A stretch of DNA of 64,000 nucleotides from JBBATK01 sp044228685. GTDB taxonomy: Bacteria; Bacteroidota; Ignavibacteria; Kapaibacteriales; NICIL-2. A program made the translations under genes and the position numbers. The stretch spans positions 186,001 to 250,000 of the forward strand of contig JBGAUL010000001.1 of the NCBI GenBank assembly GCA_044228685.1, in the 5' to 3' direction. This document shows positions 29,135 through 38,096 of the stretch, one piece after another (within the stretch, counting starts at the first letter, position 1; each line of letters begins with the position of its first letter). The notes beneath the pieces were generated by a model, which was given only the letters and a program-made list of their open reading frames with translations, was not told the origin of the DNA and ran no database searches.

Positions 29135-31147
29135 ATGAATATCAATAATCTGGATAAGCTACGGGAAGAGTATCGAAGAGCAGCGGCACTGGTTGACAGC
29201 GGAGACTATCAACAGGCCGAAACCATGTTACTAAGCATCATAGCATCCTTTGAATCCAATTACGTCAGCGACATCTCGGCTGATGTGGAGTTGCGATCGC
29301 TGTACTGCGACATGTTGTTGGACCTTGCTGACCTGCATGCAAGATTGCAGAAGTATGAAGACAGTCGTACCAGAGCCGAGTTGGCAATGACTTTGGCCTG
29401 TGGTCCCAAGCATGATGAGCAACGTGCAAGGTCCTGTCATATTCTTGCCAAGCAGTATCTGTTCCAAAAGAAATTCACCTCCTCTTGGCCATACTTTGAA
29501 CAAGCAATTGAGCTTGCACGTGTTGTCGGAAACCAACGTCTCACCGCCAACATTCTTTCTAACATGGGTCTGTTCCACCTGGAACACGGCGATTATGAGA
29601 AAGCCCTTGACTACTATTCTGAATCACTACCTCTGCACGAGCAAACCAACAACCGGTTGAGTCTTGCAATTACTTCAATTCAGTTGGGATTGATTTACGA
29701 CGAATTACTTCAACACGAGAAATCGCTTGAATACAATCTTCGGGCAATGAAGATCTTTGAGGACTTTGGCTTCATGGAAGACGTAGGAGGAGCATTAAAT
29801 AATATTGGGTTCAATTATGCTAACCTTGGAAACTATGCGAAATCGCGAGAATTCTATCTTCGTTCTATTGACCTTCACGAAAAGCACTCTCACGTAGAAG
29901 GCTCTCCGTATCCCTACACGAATCTCGGCGATTTGCTTCGCCTGATGGGGCACTATGAAGAGTCCCTTGAGCGCTTGAACGCGGGCTTGGCACTCACTCG
30001 TGCCGTTGGCGACCGTCTACAAGAAGCACGAACCCTAGCCTATTTATCAAGACTTTTTGCAACGGAGGATTTTGCGCTGGCAGATCTGGAGCAATCACGA
30101 CAATACACGCTTGAGGCTTTAGCAATATTTGAACAAATGGGTGCAACAGATCCACGCACCAAGGCAGAGATTGTCAAACAGCACTATCAACTCGCAGAAC
30201 TCTATAAACGTCAAGGAAACTACGAAGCTGCGTTACACCATTTTACTGAGTATCATAATCTCGACAAGGAAGTGCGTAGTGAAGGGGTTCTTGCAAAGAC
30301 TGCAAAATTCGAAGAACGAATTGTTATTGCCGCTGAACGAGCAAATGCGGACGCGACAAAACGTTTGTTGCATAAAACGCTTCCAAGACTTATTGCCGAC
30401 CGCGTCATTCGAGGCGAAGAACACATCGCAGATCATTTCGAGAATGCAAGCATACTCTTTGCTGACATCGTCGGATTCACCAAGATATCAGCAAGTCTTC
30501 CACCCTCAATTGTTCTTGGCTTTATGAACTTCCTCTTCGAACACTTTGACACGATAGCAGAAGCCCATCAGTGCGAACGAATTAAAACGATGGGGGATGG
30601 CTACATGGCTGTCTGCGGAGTGCCCCTTCATCAAAGCAATCACGCAGAGCGTGTGGCGCTGATGGCAATTGAAATGATGAAGGACGTTTACTTACCCGAA
30701 CATATTCGTGCTCACTTGCCCGAGGGAACTGTTCTCCATCTACGCATCGGCTTGCACAGCGGACAAGTCACAGCAGGACTCATAGGTACCGGCAAGTTGG
30801 CTTACGACGTGTACGGCGACGCCGTCAACACCGCAGCCCGCATGGAATCTCATGGTGAAGCAGGGAAGATTCATGTGAGTGAGGAGTTTGTGAGTGCGTT
30901 GTCGAGGCAATACGCAGTGCAACACACAACGCCACACTCAACCCTACACCCAACCCCACCCCAGCCCTCCCCCGAAGTGGAGGGGGCGACGTCAAAAGCA
31001 GATTCAACAAGTGAAAAAGCCCTCCCTTCGGGAGAAGGTTTGGGTGGGGTTCCCACACACACGTCATTTCACTTCATCCCACGCGGCGACATTGAGATCA
31101 AAGGCAAGGGTCTGATGCGCACGTATTTTTTAGAAAAAGCGCACTAA
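29135..31147 (+). CDS. TPR-adenylate cyclase, class III, with palindromic element
   Basis: This is a 670-residue protein. About five to six loosely conserved TPR units lie at 75-350. The cyclase domain is of the FLFEHFD subtype also seen at 3442 (LFADIVGFTKIS, CERIKTMGDGYMAVCGVP, KLAYDVYGDAVNTAARME); the catalytic residues are complete. After VSEEFVSALSRQY an in-frame palindromic element precedes IPRGDIEIKGKGLMRTYFLE. It is the first gene after the overlapping run and has its own ATG 60 bases downstream of the previous stop; no strong Shine-Dalgarno is visible. It is probably still in the same transcript, since no terminator is obvious in the gap. Confidence 0.91.
   Translation: MNINNLDKLREEYRRAAALVDSGDYQQAETMLLSIIASFESNYVSDISADVELRSLYCDMLLDLADLHARLQKYEDSRTRAELAMTLACGPKHDEQRARSCHILAKQYLFQKKFTSSWPYFEQAIELARVVGNQRLTANILSNMGLFHLEHGDYEKALDYYSESLPLHEQTNNRLSLAITSIQLGLIYDELLQHEKSLEYNLRAMKIFEDFGFMEDVGGALNNIGFNYANLGNYAKSREFYLRSIDLHEKHSHVEGSPYPYTNLGDLLRLMGHYEESLERLNAGLALTRAVGDRLQEARTLAYLSRLFATEDFALADLEQSRQYTLEALAIFEQMGATDPRTKAEIVKQHYQLAELYKRQGNYEAALHHFTEYHNLDKEVRSEGVLAKTAKFEERIVIAAERANADATKRLLHKTLPRLIADRVIRGEEHIADHFENASILFADIVGFTKISASLPPSIVLGFMNFLFEHFDTIAEAHQCERIKTMGDGYMAVCGVPLHQSNHAERVALMAIEMMKDVYLPEHIRAHLPEGTVLHLRIGLHSGQVTAGLIGTGKLAYDVYGDAVNTAARMESHGEAGKIHVSEEFVSALSRQYAVQHTTPHSTLHPTPPQPSPEVEGATSKADSTSEKALPSGEGLGGVPTHTSFHFIPRGDIEIKGKGLMRTYFLEKAH
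30952..31051. repeat. REP-like palindromic element, copy D (inside a cyclase gene)
   Basis: This is a short-spacer form read in frame as PPQPSPEVEGA, TSKADSTSE, KALPSGEGLGGV. One G-to-T change gives PEVEG and interrupts the left hairpin; another change (GGGAGAAGG) affects the right one. The shared spacer with copy C indicates a common recent origin of the two tails. Confidence 0.87.
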
Positions 31148-31182
31148 GGATGTGCTGAATCAAGTGACCTAACTTTTAGTCT

Positions 31183-31187
31183 AGGAG
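31183..31187 (+). promoter_or_regulatory. Ribosome binding site (AGGAG) for the cyclase at 31195
   Basis: AGGAG lies 7 bases before the ATG at 31195. It is one of the few clear Shine-Dalgarno sites in the window and fits independent initiation here, where the 4-base overlaps are absent. Confidence 0.6.
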
Positions 31188-31194
31188 AAGAGAA

Positions 31195-33417
31195 ATGAGT
31201 AGCAAAACGATAAAGAGACTGCAGCAACGAGTTAATGAATGTTCGAGCCACTCCGAACGTGTAGCAGCTCTTGTGGATTTGTGCAATGCATGCTGCTCAT
31301 TACTACATATTGATTCAGAGGCTTTGGCAATTGCAGTAAAGGACTTCACACGATTAGCAGAAACGAGTGGTGACGCGGGTTTATTCACTTGGGCGCAGTT
31401 GTATGCTGGGCACAATTATCTCATCCGCGGCAATGTAGAGTCCGCCGAGCGGGAGTTAACTCAATGCGTTCAGAAATTTCAAAATGATGGGGATTTACGT
31501 GGCCTACATAGCGCACTATTAGCGCTTGCCCGCATTGAAGTATTTAATAGAGAGGTGCAAAAAGCCGAGGACATTTTGAATCGAGTATTCGAATACGAAT
31601 TGAAGTATGGTGACATTAGGTCTCAAATACGAGTGCTATTTCAATTCGGTCAGCTGTACTTGATCACAAACAGAGCTTCGGTCTATATGTCCCTCCTTGA
31701 GGAACACTTGACGCGTTTCGAACAATCCGACGACCGCGCAGCACTGCCTGAGTTCTTGAACCGACTTTCTACAGTTGCTACGATTACCCTTAATGACACA
31801 GAGAAAGGACTGACATACGCGCATCGGGCACGCGATCTTAGCCTTGAACTGGGGGATACAACAAATTTGTGTCAGGCGTACACTCTCATTGGCGCGTATT
31901 ACTGGTACAAAGGCGATGTAGGCAGGTACTTAGAAAACTATTTAATAGCAATCCCGCTTCTCGAAGAAGAGGAAAACAAAACCATTCTCGTAGCCGCACT
32001 CGTCGACTGCGCTTATGGCTACGATTTGCTGGGCGAGTATGAGGAAGCATTAAACGCGAATTATAGAGCGCGAGACATCTTGATTGAATTGGGACACGAA
32101 AATCGATTGGGATGGGTTGAGATGGGCATTGCAATGGCAGAATTGAAACTGGGAAACGCACAATCATCAATTGAGTATATCGAAAGTGCTATTGATCGTC
32201 TCAATCGTAGTTCAGACCTCCAAGGTCTAGGTTACGCCTACTTTCGAAAGGGCGAGGCAATGAACGCAGTCGGAAGATTTGACGATAGTATCGAAGCCTT
32301 TGAGTTGTCGCTCCATAATAGGTTGCAGTTAAACTCAAAACATGAAATTGCTGAGACCTTGTGCGAAAAAGCCAAGCTACTGCTACAAAGAGACAAGATC
32401 GAAGACGCAATAGCACTGCTTGATGAAGCCGTGACATTGGTAGCGTCAATCGATTCGAAGAATGTGCTAAGCACTGCGTATAAGAACCTCGCAGAGGCAT
32501 TCTCGAGACAACGATTGTTTGAGAAAGCGTACGAGTACATGCAGATGTACAATACCGTACATGAACAAATTCAAGCTCAACAAAGTGCAAAGAAGGTTGC
32601 AAGTCTGAAATACTTATTCGAGCGTGAGGCTCATAGAAAAGAGCAAAAGATACTTCTTGATGTTCTCTACAAAACTTTGCCTCGGACGATTGCAGATCGC
32701 GTGACAGCCGGCGAGACACTTATTGCAGACCACTTCGACTCAGTCTCTATACTGTTTGCCGATATCGTTGGGTTTACGCCTATGACCGCTTCAATGGCTC
32801 CCGGCGATATTCTCGAATTCATGAATTCTCTATTTGCAGAGTTTGATGCCATTGCCTCAAGGCACGGATGTGAGCGCATCAAGACCATTGGTGATGGATA
32901 CATGGCTGTGTGCGGGGCTCCGGTTTCGTATAGCGACCACGCATTGCGTATTTCTTCCATGGCTCTTGAGATGATCGATGGTTTTCACCTTCCTAATTCT
33001 GTTCGCTCAAATGTCCCTTCGGCATCTTCGATCCAACTTCGCATTGGCCTCAATTGCGGCGAAGTAACTGCTGGCGTTCTTGGTATCGGCAAGCTGAGCT
33101 ATGATTTGTACGGCGATTCGGTTAACACTGCAGCTCGCATGGAAAGTCATGGTGAAGCAGGCAAGATCCACGTGAGCGAGGAGTTTGTCAATGCATTGTT
33201 GAGCCAATACACAACGCAACACCCAATCCCACCCCAGCCCTCCCCCGAAGGGGAGGGAGCTATGTCATTATCTGAATCAGCAATTGAAAAAGCCCTCCCT
33301 TCGGGGGAGGGTTTGGGAGAGGTTTCCACCCACACGTCATTCCAATTCATCCCGCGCGGCGAGATTGAGATCAAAGGCAAGGGTCTGATGCGGACGTATT
33401 TCTTGGAAAGAGAGTAA
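31195..33417 (+). CDS. Helical-repeat adenylate cyclase, class III, with palindromic element
   Basis: This is a 740-residue protein. Its first 460 residues are TPR-like helices but without the regular NIG.VH pattern, so the sensor is the most diverged of the cytoplasmic group. The linker ends LLDVLYKTLPRTIADRVTAGE. The cyclase resembles those at 3442 and 29135 (LFADIVGFTPMT, CERIKTIGDGYMAVCGAP, KLSYDLYGDSVNTAARME) with complete catalytic residues. An in-frame palindromic element follows VSEEFVNALLSQY, then the tail KGKGLMRTYFLERE. It has its own Shine-Dalgarno site. It is the last intact gene before vapBC and the orphan tail. Confidence 0.9.
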   Translation: MSSKTIKRLQQRVNECSSHSERVAALVDLCNACCSLLHIDSEALAIAVKDFTRLAETSGDAGLFTWAQLYAGHNYLIRGNVESAERELTQCVQKFQNDGDLRGLHSALLALARIEVFNREVQKAEDILNRVFEYELKYGDIRSQIRVLFQFGQLYLITNRASVYMSLLEEHLTRFEQSDDRAALPEFLNRLSTVATITLNDTEKGLTYAHRARDLSLELGDTTNLCQAYTLIGAYYWYKGDVGRYLENYLIAIPLLEEEENKTILVAALVDCAYGYDLLGEYEEALNANYRARDILIELGHENRLGWVEMGIAMAELKLGNAQSSIEYIESAIDRLNRSSDLQGLGYAYFRKGEAMNAVGRFDDSIEAFELSLHNRLQLNSKHEIAETLCEKAKLLLQRDKIEDAIALLDEAVTLVASIDSKNVLSTAYKNLAEAFSRQRLFEKAYEYMQMYNTVHEQIQAQQSAKKVASLKYLFEREAHRKEQKILLDVLYKTLPRTIADRVTAGETLIADHFDSVSILFADIVGFTPMTASMAPGDILEFMNSLFAEFDAIASRHGCERIKTIGDGYMAVCGAPVSYSDHALRISSMALEMIDGFHLPNSVRSNVPSASSIQLRIGLNCGEVTAGVLGIGKLSYDLYGDSVNTAARMESHGEAGKIHVSEEFVNALLSQYTTQHPIPPQPSPEGEGAMSLSESAIEKALPSGEGLGEVSTHTSFQFIPRGEIEIKGKGLMRTYFLERE
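33225..33324. repeat. REP-like palindromic element, copy E (inside a cyclase gene)
   Basis: This is a short-spacer form read as PPQPSPEGEGA, MSLSESAIE, KALPSGEGLGEV. The spacer is related to those of the three copies at 34.3-34.65 kb (SLSES), linking this gene's tail to the orphan tail downstream. Confidence 0.87.
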
Positions 33418-33551
33418 CTGCGAAATCCATAACACTTCACATGTCAAATCCTGATTCTACTCTAGATGGCGGTATAATTTCTGTCTGGCAATTTGAAATG
33501 GTTGCCTAAATTCACCATCGATCATAAAACGTATTACCAAGATCTAACGAT

Positions 33552-33758
33552 ATGAATACCGTTACCATATCTCCCAAATTTCAAATCGTAATTCCACGAC
33601 AGATTCGCGAGTCACTTAATCTTAAAAGCGGGCAGCGCGTCCAGGTTATCGAGTATGATGGACGCGTAGAGTTAGTTCCATTGATTGCTATGAAGTCGCT
33701 GCGCGGGTCGCTTCGAATTTCTGATACGACTATTGCTCGTGAGGACGATCGGCTATGA
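33552..33758 (+). CDS. vapB: AbrB/MazE-fold antitoxin (VapB-like)
   Basis: This 68-residue protein matches the SpoVT/AbrB swapped-hairpin DNA-binding fold: TVTISPKFQIVIPRQIRESL followed by LKSGQRVQVIEYDGRVEL within residues 3-45. The last 25 residues are the expected toxin-binding segment. Its last 4 bases overlap the PIN-domain gene, the standard antitoxin-first layout. By family knowledge it neutralises the toxin and represses its own promoter, which would lie in the 134-base gap upstream. The PIN partner favours a vapB label over mazE. Confidence 0.85.
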   Translation: MNTVTISPKFQIVIPRQIRESLNLKSGQRVQVIEYDGRVELVPLIAMKSLRGSLRISDTTIAREDDRL

Positions 33759-34141
33759 AAAAGCTGAATGTTGTTGACTCAAGCGGTTGGATAGAGTATT
33801 TCACGAATGGGTCAAACGCGGACTTCTTTGCCCCGGTTCTCGAAAAGACAGATTCACTGATTGTTCCTACGCTTTCGATCTATGAAGTGTTCAAGAAACT
33901 ATTGCAGACAGTTGGTGAAAAAGATGCACTTCGTCTGGTTGCCAATCTGCATCATGGAAAAGTTGTTGAATTAGATGCTCCTATCGCACTTTTGGCAGCA
34001 AAGATCGGCGTCGACTATTCTTTGCCATTGGCAGATAGTGTCATGTATGCAACATCAATTAAATATGGCGCAACCTTGTGGACACAAGATGCGGACTTCG
34101 CGAAACTTGAAGGTGTTAAGTACAAGCAGAAGAAAAAATAA
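33755..34141 (+). CDS. vapC: PIN-domain toxin ribonuclease (VapC-like)
   Basis: This is a 128-residue PIN-domain protein. Acidic residues expected to hold the metal are seen at Asp8 (VVDSSGWIEYF), Glu44 (SIYEVFKK), Asp94 (LPLADSVMY) and Asp112/Asp114 (WTQDADF). By family knowledge VapC toxins cut specific RNAs, often tRNA or rRNA, when freed from the antitoxin. It overlaps the antitoxin gene by 4 bases. The pair sits between the last intact array cyclase and an orphan cyclase tail, so it may have been inserted into, or have helped stabilise, this unstable region. The length is normal and the gene looks intact. Confidence 0.88.
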   Translation: MKKLNVVDSSGWIEYFTNGSNADFFAPVLEKTDSLIVPTLSIYEVFKKLLQTVGEKDALRLVANLHHGKVVELDAPIALLAAKIGVDYSLPLADSVMYATSIKYGATLWTQDADFAKLEGVKYKQKKK

Positions 34142-34295
34142 TCGTCCGGATGGGGCTACGTATTAGTAATAGAGCTGCTTAGCCCTCGGTGTCTACTAAA
34201 GAGTCAGATAGCATAGTCGTAGCTGATCGTAGATTGACTCGCAGGGCGAGATTTGTTGCAAAGTGACGTGAGGGCAATAGCAATCGCTTAATCCC

Positions 34296-34396
34296 AATCC
34301 CACCCCAGCCCTCCCCCGAAGGGGAGGGAGCGCCGTCACTATCTGAATCAACTATTAAGAAAGCCCTCCCTTCGGGGGAGGGTTTGGGAGGGGTTT
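34296..34396. repeat. REP-like palindromic element, copy F1
   Basis: First of three direct tandem copies spaced exactly 129 bases (43 codons) apart. In frame it reads PPQPSPEGEGA, PSLSESTIK, KALPSGEGLGGV. The left hairpin is intact; GCGCCGTC replaces GCTACGTC just after it. Confidence 0.87.
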
Positions 34397-34424
34397 TGTC
34401 GCAGGCAGAGAATCGCTCACCCCC

Positions 34425-34525
34425 AACCCCACCCCAGCCCTCCCCCGAAGGGGAGGGAGCTACGTCACTATCTGAATCAACAAGTGTGAAAGCCCTCCCT
34501 TCGGGGGAGGGTTTGGGAGGGGTTT
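34425..34525. repeat. REP-like palindromic element, copy F2
   Basis: Middle copy of the 129-base tandem set; its spacer reads TSLSESTSV and is identical to that of F3. Both hairpin halves are undamaged. Confidence 0.88.
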
Positions 34526-34553
34526 TGTCGCAAGCAGAACCACACCCAATCCC

Positions 34554-34653
34554 AACCCCACCCCAGCCCTCCCCCGAAGGGGAGGGAGCTACGTCACTAT
34601 CTGAATCAACAAGTGTGAAAGCCCTCCCTTCGGGGGAGGGTTTGGGAGGGGTT
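34554..34653. repeat. REP-like palindromic element, copy F3
   Basis: Last copy of the tandem set, directly followed by the cyclase tail (PTHTLFHFISRGEIEIKGKG). Spacer and arms match F2, indicating a very recent duplication. Confidence 0.88.
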
Positions 34654-34746
34654 CCCACCCACACGTTATTCCACTTCATCTCACGCGGTGAAATCGAGAT
34701 CAAAGGAAAGGGTCTAATGAGAACCTATTTCTTGGAGAGAGTCTAA

Positions 34747-35192
34747 CGATTTCAAAATGTCCAAACGAAGATTGAGAGAGGGCTTTGAATGCTTGTTGGA
34801 ATTATCAAGGCGCATCCTAGTTTCTTGACATAACTAGACCATCCGAAGCTTCAATTTCCAAGCTACTCCTTTCACAGCTGACGGGTCAGCCGGAACGGCT
34901 GTACACAACGTTCATCTGTACGCAATTGCTCACTTTGTCGTAGATTTTAGCTGTTTGAGCGGCTGGAAGTTGTGATTGAGACCACGAGGCGACGTGGACA
35001 TTAAAGCGAAGGATAGGATAAGGACCTGTTGGCGACAGAGTGTGTAGTACAAACGCTTGAGCTAAGAGGTGACGCATCTATCACAAATTGTGCAACGCAT
35101 CACAGTATGAGTCAAAGGAAATTCATTCACGATGCGCGGCTCATCTGTGTTCGATGTACAGTATTATGTTCATGAATAGCCATTGAGATCTA
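34747..35192. other. Intergenic stretch with a possible decayed cyclase tail
   Basis: About 446 bases without a gene. At 34985-35038 one frame reads RGDVDIKAKDRIRTCWRQ, which lines up residue by residue with the array tail RGEIEIKGKGLMRTYFLE (about half identical, several others conservative), so a third, badly decayed tail is likely. A TTGACA at about 34828 could be a promoter element but no convincing -10 box follows. Nothing else was recognised. Confidence 0.45.
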
Positions 35193-38096
35193 ATGAATTT
35201 CAATCCGAAGTCAGTGTCTGTGGGGCTTAGAGAGATGATAGGTCGTAGCACTTTGTGCACAGCTCTGTGTATTAGTGTGATGCTGTGTTTATGGAGTCCC
35301 AGTATTCATGCTCAACCAGGCACTGTTCTTGATTCTCTCAATACTGTACTTGCCTCAAAGCTTCCGGACACTATGCGTGTCAATACCCTCCTGTATTATG
35401 CCAAGATTGTCAACTCCACGTCAGTCTTTTACTCGCACAAATACACCTTACGAGCCCTGGAGCAATCGCAACGAATTCGCTACAAGAAGGGTGAAGCTTG
35501 GTCATTGTTCCTGTTGGTGGGATTTGGTGATTATCTCGATCCTATCGTTCAACCACGCCAATGGCAAGACACACTGGCTCGCTGTGCTCGACTAGCATCG
35601 GAGATTCAGGATCACGAATTGTTGGCAAGAATCGAATGTAGTCTTGTTGACTCTGCTCGCGTACATGAAGAGCCGGACGCGGCTCGACAACATTATGAGA
35701 AGGCGTCTGCGGAAATACGTCAGTGCAGTGGACAAAACATTAAGACATGGGAGATGATTGCTCGATCGTCGCTTGAGTGGACGGTTGGACGAAGGAGTTT
35801 GTCATTGAGTATTCTTGATAGTGTATTTGCGAACCTGCTTGCACGACCAATTGAAGATCTCAACTTGAATGTTGTTGGAGAATCACTCATTGCGCGTGCC
35901 TTCGAACTTTCAAAGCAGGATCCGACGGCGATGCCTCGGGTGCTGAAACGATTACGAGGGTCGCTATCATACAACCGTACGGCATCGAAGCTACATCGCG
36001 AAGGTCAAATCCTTGACCTTATCGCATCATATTATGGTCGCACGCAAGAAGTCAAGGAGCAGATGCGTAGCATAAAGGAATCGATGGAGTACTATAAAGC
36101 CTCAGGCTCACGACTTAATGTGCTCCCCCTGTATGCCTCTCTGACAAACATTCTTACCGAGCAGAAGAAACCCGATTCGCTCCTCAATGTTCTGCAGGAG
36201 TACGCCACGGCAGCTGATATCTCAGGCGATCTTCGTCTTATTCGCAATGCGTACGTAAGTATGGGATCATATTATTCTGAACGATCCAAGACTGCAACTG
36301 CTGCCTCATACTATATGCGCGCAAAAGACGCGGCTGATCAGTTAGGCTACTTAGACCTTATCAACAAGATTGATGTGTTGGATCCGCTTGCTTGGATGTT
36401 TATGAACCTCAAACAGTTCGGAAAAGCTCGCACGATGTATATGGAGCAAATGCGTAACTCACTTCGGATTGTGCATCGTAGTCTTCTCATTTCCTCACTG
36501 AATTCAATAGGAAATTCCTTCTACTACGCAAATCAACAGGACAGTGCGCTTCTCTTTTATCGTTACTGTAAGGATGCGATTGATAACCTAAAGGTTTTGG
36601 ATGTTCCCGGCGAAGATATCTTCATTCATTGTAATCTGGCGCTTGCATACAGTGTGAAAGGGAACGTTGATTCGGCGCTGAAGTATCTAAACTCCATGAA
36701 GAAAGTTTACATGGCAGGTCGACCTAAAAGTGATGAATCCAAAGTTATTGATGGTAGCTTCAATCCCTGGTACGGCTTGATCATGAGCAATATTCTCTAT
36801 CATCAGAAAAAGTACGACTCTGCTGCCATCTATGCTGAAATTGGAAGACGTGCTTCTGACACTAACCGCATAGAGCTCTTTCGCAAGCATGTTACTGAGG
36901 CACTCTGGAAGTCATATAAAGCCAAAGGAGACTATGTCAAGGCACTCCAGTACTTCGAAGAATTTCGCATGGTCAGCGACTCGCTTGAAAGTGGTAGTCT
37001 TTCGGAGCAGATGGCTATCACCGAATCAGCTGCAATGCTCGAGAGACGTCAGCATGAAATCGAATTGTTACGGCGCGACGGAAAGCTGCACGAAGCTGAG
37101 TTAAAAGAACAAGAACTTATTGCCGCCAAGAGTCGCTTGGAAAGTCTTGCTCGTATGCGCGAGAATCAATCCTTGAGCAGCGCTAATCTCCTTAATCAAG
37201 AAACAATTAAGCGACTCGATCAAGAGCAAAAAACACTCGAAGCACTTGCTGCACGACAAGTGCAAGAGAACAAGATCCTCGTTCAAGAAAAAGAAATCAA
37301 AGAAGCCGAAGCAGCACAGCAACGCGTTACCAACCTCGCAAGCTTCGGCGGAGCAGCTTTGATGGCATTGTTGGCAATTGTTTTATATCGATCAAATCGA
37401 CAAAAGAACCAACAAAACAAGGTCATTGCTGATGAGCGCGAAAAATCCGATGCACTCTTGCTCAACGTACTCCCAACATCTATCGCTGCTCGATTGAAAG
37501 CCGGTGAGCGCGATATCGCTGATCACTACGACGAAGTGTCCATCCTCTTTGCCGACATCGTTGGATTCACACCCTTGTCCGCTCGCTATGAACCTCGCGC
37601 AATGGTTAGTCTACTCAATAATCTCTACACACGCTTCGATCGTCTGACCGAACAATGCGGTGTAGAACGCATCAAGACAATCGGAGATGCCTACATGGTC
37701 GTTGCCGGTGCGCCTGAAGTATGCGAAGATCATGCCGAACGAATTACAGGCTATGCGATGAAGATGCAAGATGAACTCAAGCGATTTTCCGATGAGATAC
37801 ACGAGAGGATTGAACTGCGTATCGGGATTAGCTGCGGCGAGGCTGTAGGTGCGGTGGTAGGAGAAAAGAAGTTTGCTTATGACTTGTGGAGTGACGCTGT
37901 TAACATGGCTAGTCGTATGGAAAGTCATGGTGAGGCAGGAAGGATACACGTGAGCGAAGAGTTTGCTTTGCATCTCCAACAAAGATTGAAAGCTTTGAAC
38001 GGTCAAGCCGAAAAAGTCGTGCTACACAAGCGGGATAATATCGAGATAAAGGGCAAGGGGATAATGCGGACCTATTTCTTGGAACGAGCAGTGTGA
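35193..38096 (+). CDS. Membrane-anchored adenylate cyclase with large exported TPR-like sensor
   Basis: At 967 residues this is the largest cyclase here. A signal peptide (TALCISVMLCLWSPSIHAQ) ends near residue 41; the second Met (35235) would give a shorter leader and is an equally good start. The exported part (about 42-640) is helical with weak TPR character (SALLFYRYCKDAI, KYDSAAIYAEIG), followed by a long coiled coil rich in E/Q/R to about 710, one membrane helix (FGGAALMALLAIVLYRS) and a cytoplasmic cyclase. Motifs LFADIVGFTPLS, VERIKTIGDAYM and FAYDLWSDAVNMASRME carry all expected residues; the tail is KGKGIMRTYFLERAV. It presumably reports an envelope signal as cAMP (inference). It stands alone, downstream of the decayed end of the array. 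Confidence 0.9.
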   Translation: MNFNPKSVSVGLREMIGRSTLCTALCISVMLCLWSPSIHAQPGTVLDSLNTVLASKLPDTMRVNTLLYYAKIVNSTSVFYSHKYTLRALEQSQRIRYKKGEAWSLFLLVGFGDYLDPIVQPRQWQDTLARCARLASEIQDHELLARIECSLVDSARVHEEPDAARQHYEKASAEIRQCSGQNIKTWEMIARSSLEWTVGRRSLSLSILDSVFANLLARPIEDLNLNVVGESLIARAFELSKQDPTAMPRVLKRLRGSLSYNRTASKLHREGQILDLIASYYGRTQEVKEQMRSIKESMEYYKASGSRLNVLPLYASLTNILTEQKKPDSLLNVLQEYATAADISGDLRLIRNAYVSMGSYYSERSKTATAASYYMRAKDAADQLGYLDLINKIDVLDPLAWMFMNLKQFGKARTMYMEQMRNSLRIVHRSLLISSLNSIGNSFYYANQQDSALLFYRYCKDAIDNLKVLDVPGEDIFIHCNLALAYSVKGNVDSALKYLNSMKKVYMAGRPKSDESKVIDGSFNPWYGLIMSNILYHQKKYDSAAIYAEIGRRASDTNRIELFRKHVTEALWKSYKAKGDYVKALQYFEEFRMVSDSLESGSLSEQMAITESAAMLERRQHEIELLRRDGKLHEAELKEQELIAAKSRLESLARMRENQSLSSANLLNQETIKRLDQEQKTLEALAARQVQENKILVQEKEIKEAEAAQQRVTNLASFGGAALMALLAIVLYRSNRQKNQQNKVIADEREKSDALLLNVLPTSIAARLKAGERDIADHYDEVSILFADIVGFTPLSARYEPRAMVSLLNNLYTRFDRLTEQCGVERIKTIGDAYMVVAGAPEVCEDHAERITGYAMKMQDELKRFSDEIHERIELRIGISCGEAVGAVVGEKKFAYDLWSDAVNMASRMESHGEAGRIHVSEEFALHLQQRLKALNGQAEKVVLHKRDNIEIKGKGIMRTYFLERAV

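Larger units (their letters stand above)
34267..34746 (+). pseudogene. Orphan cyclase tail with three in-frame palindromic elements
   Basis: The frame is open from 34267 (just after a TGA) to TAA at 34744-34746. It contains three palindromic elements followed by FHFISRGEIEIKGKGLMRTY, the standard cyclase tail. No catalytic or TPR sequence is present and no convincing start exists (a TTG at 34384 is possible). It looks like the 3' end of a lost cyclase gene in which the element was amplified. The final tail is highly similar to that of the gene at 31195. Whether the peptide is made is unknown. Confidence 0.72.

Noticed and set aside
18804..34653. CRISPR-like array or tandem terminators
   Set aside because: Repeats are palindromic pairs within coding frames, kilobases apart, with related rather than unique spacers; no cas genes are present.
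34179..34703. Minus-strand frame of 174 codons rich in KPSPEGRAF and VAPSPSGEGWGG
   Set aside because: It is the reverse reading of the palindromic elements, which are open in several frames because of their symmetry.
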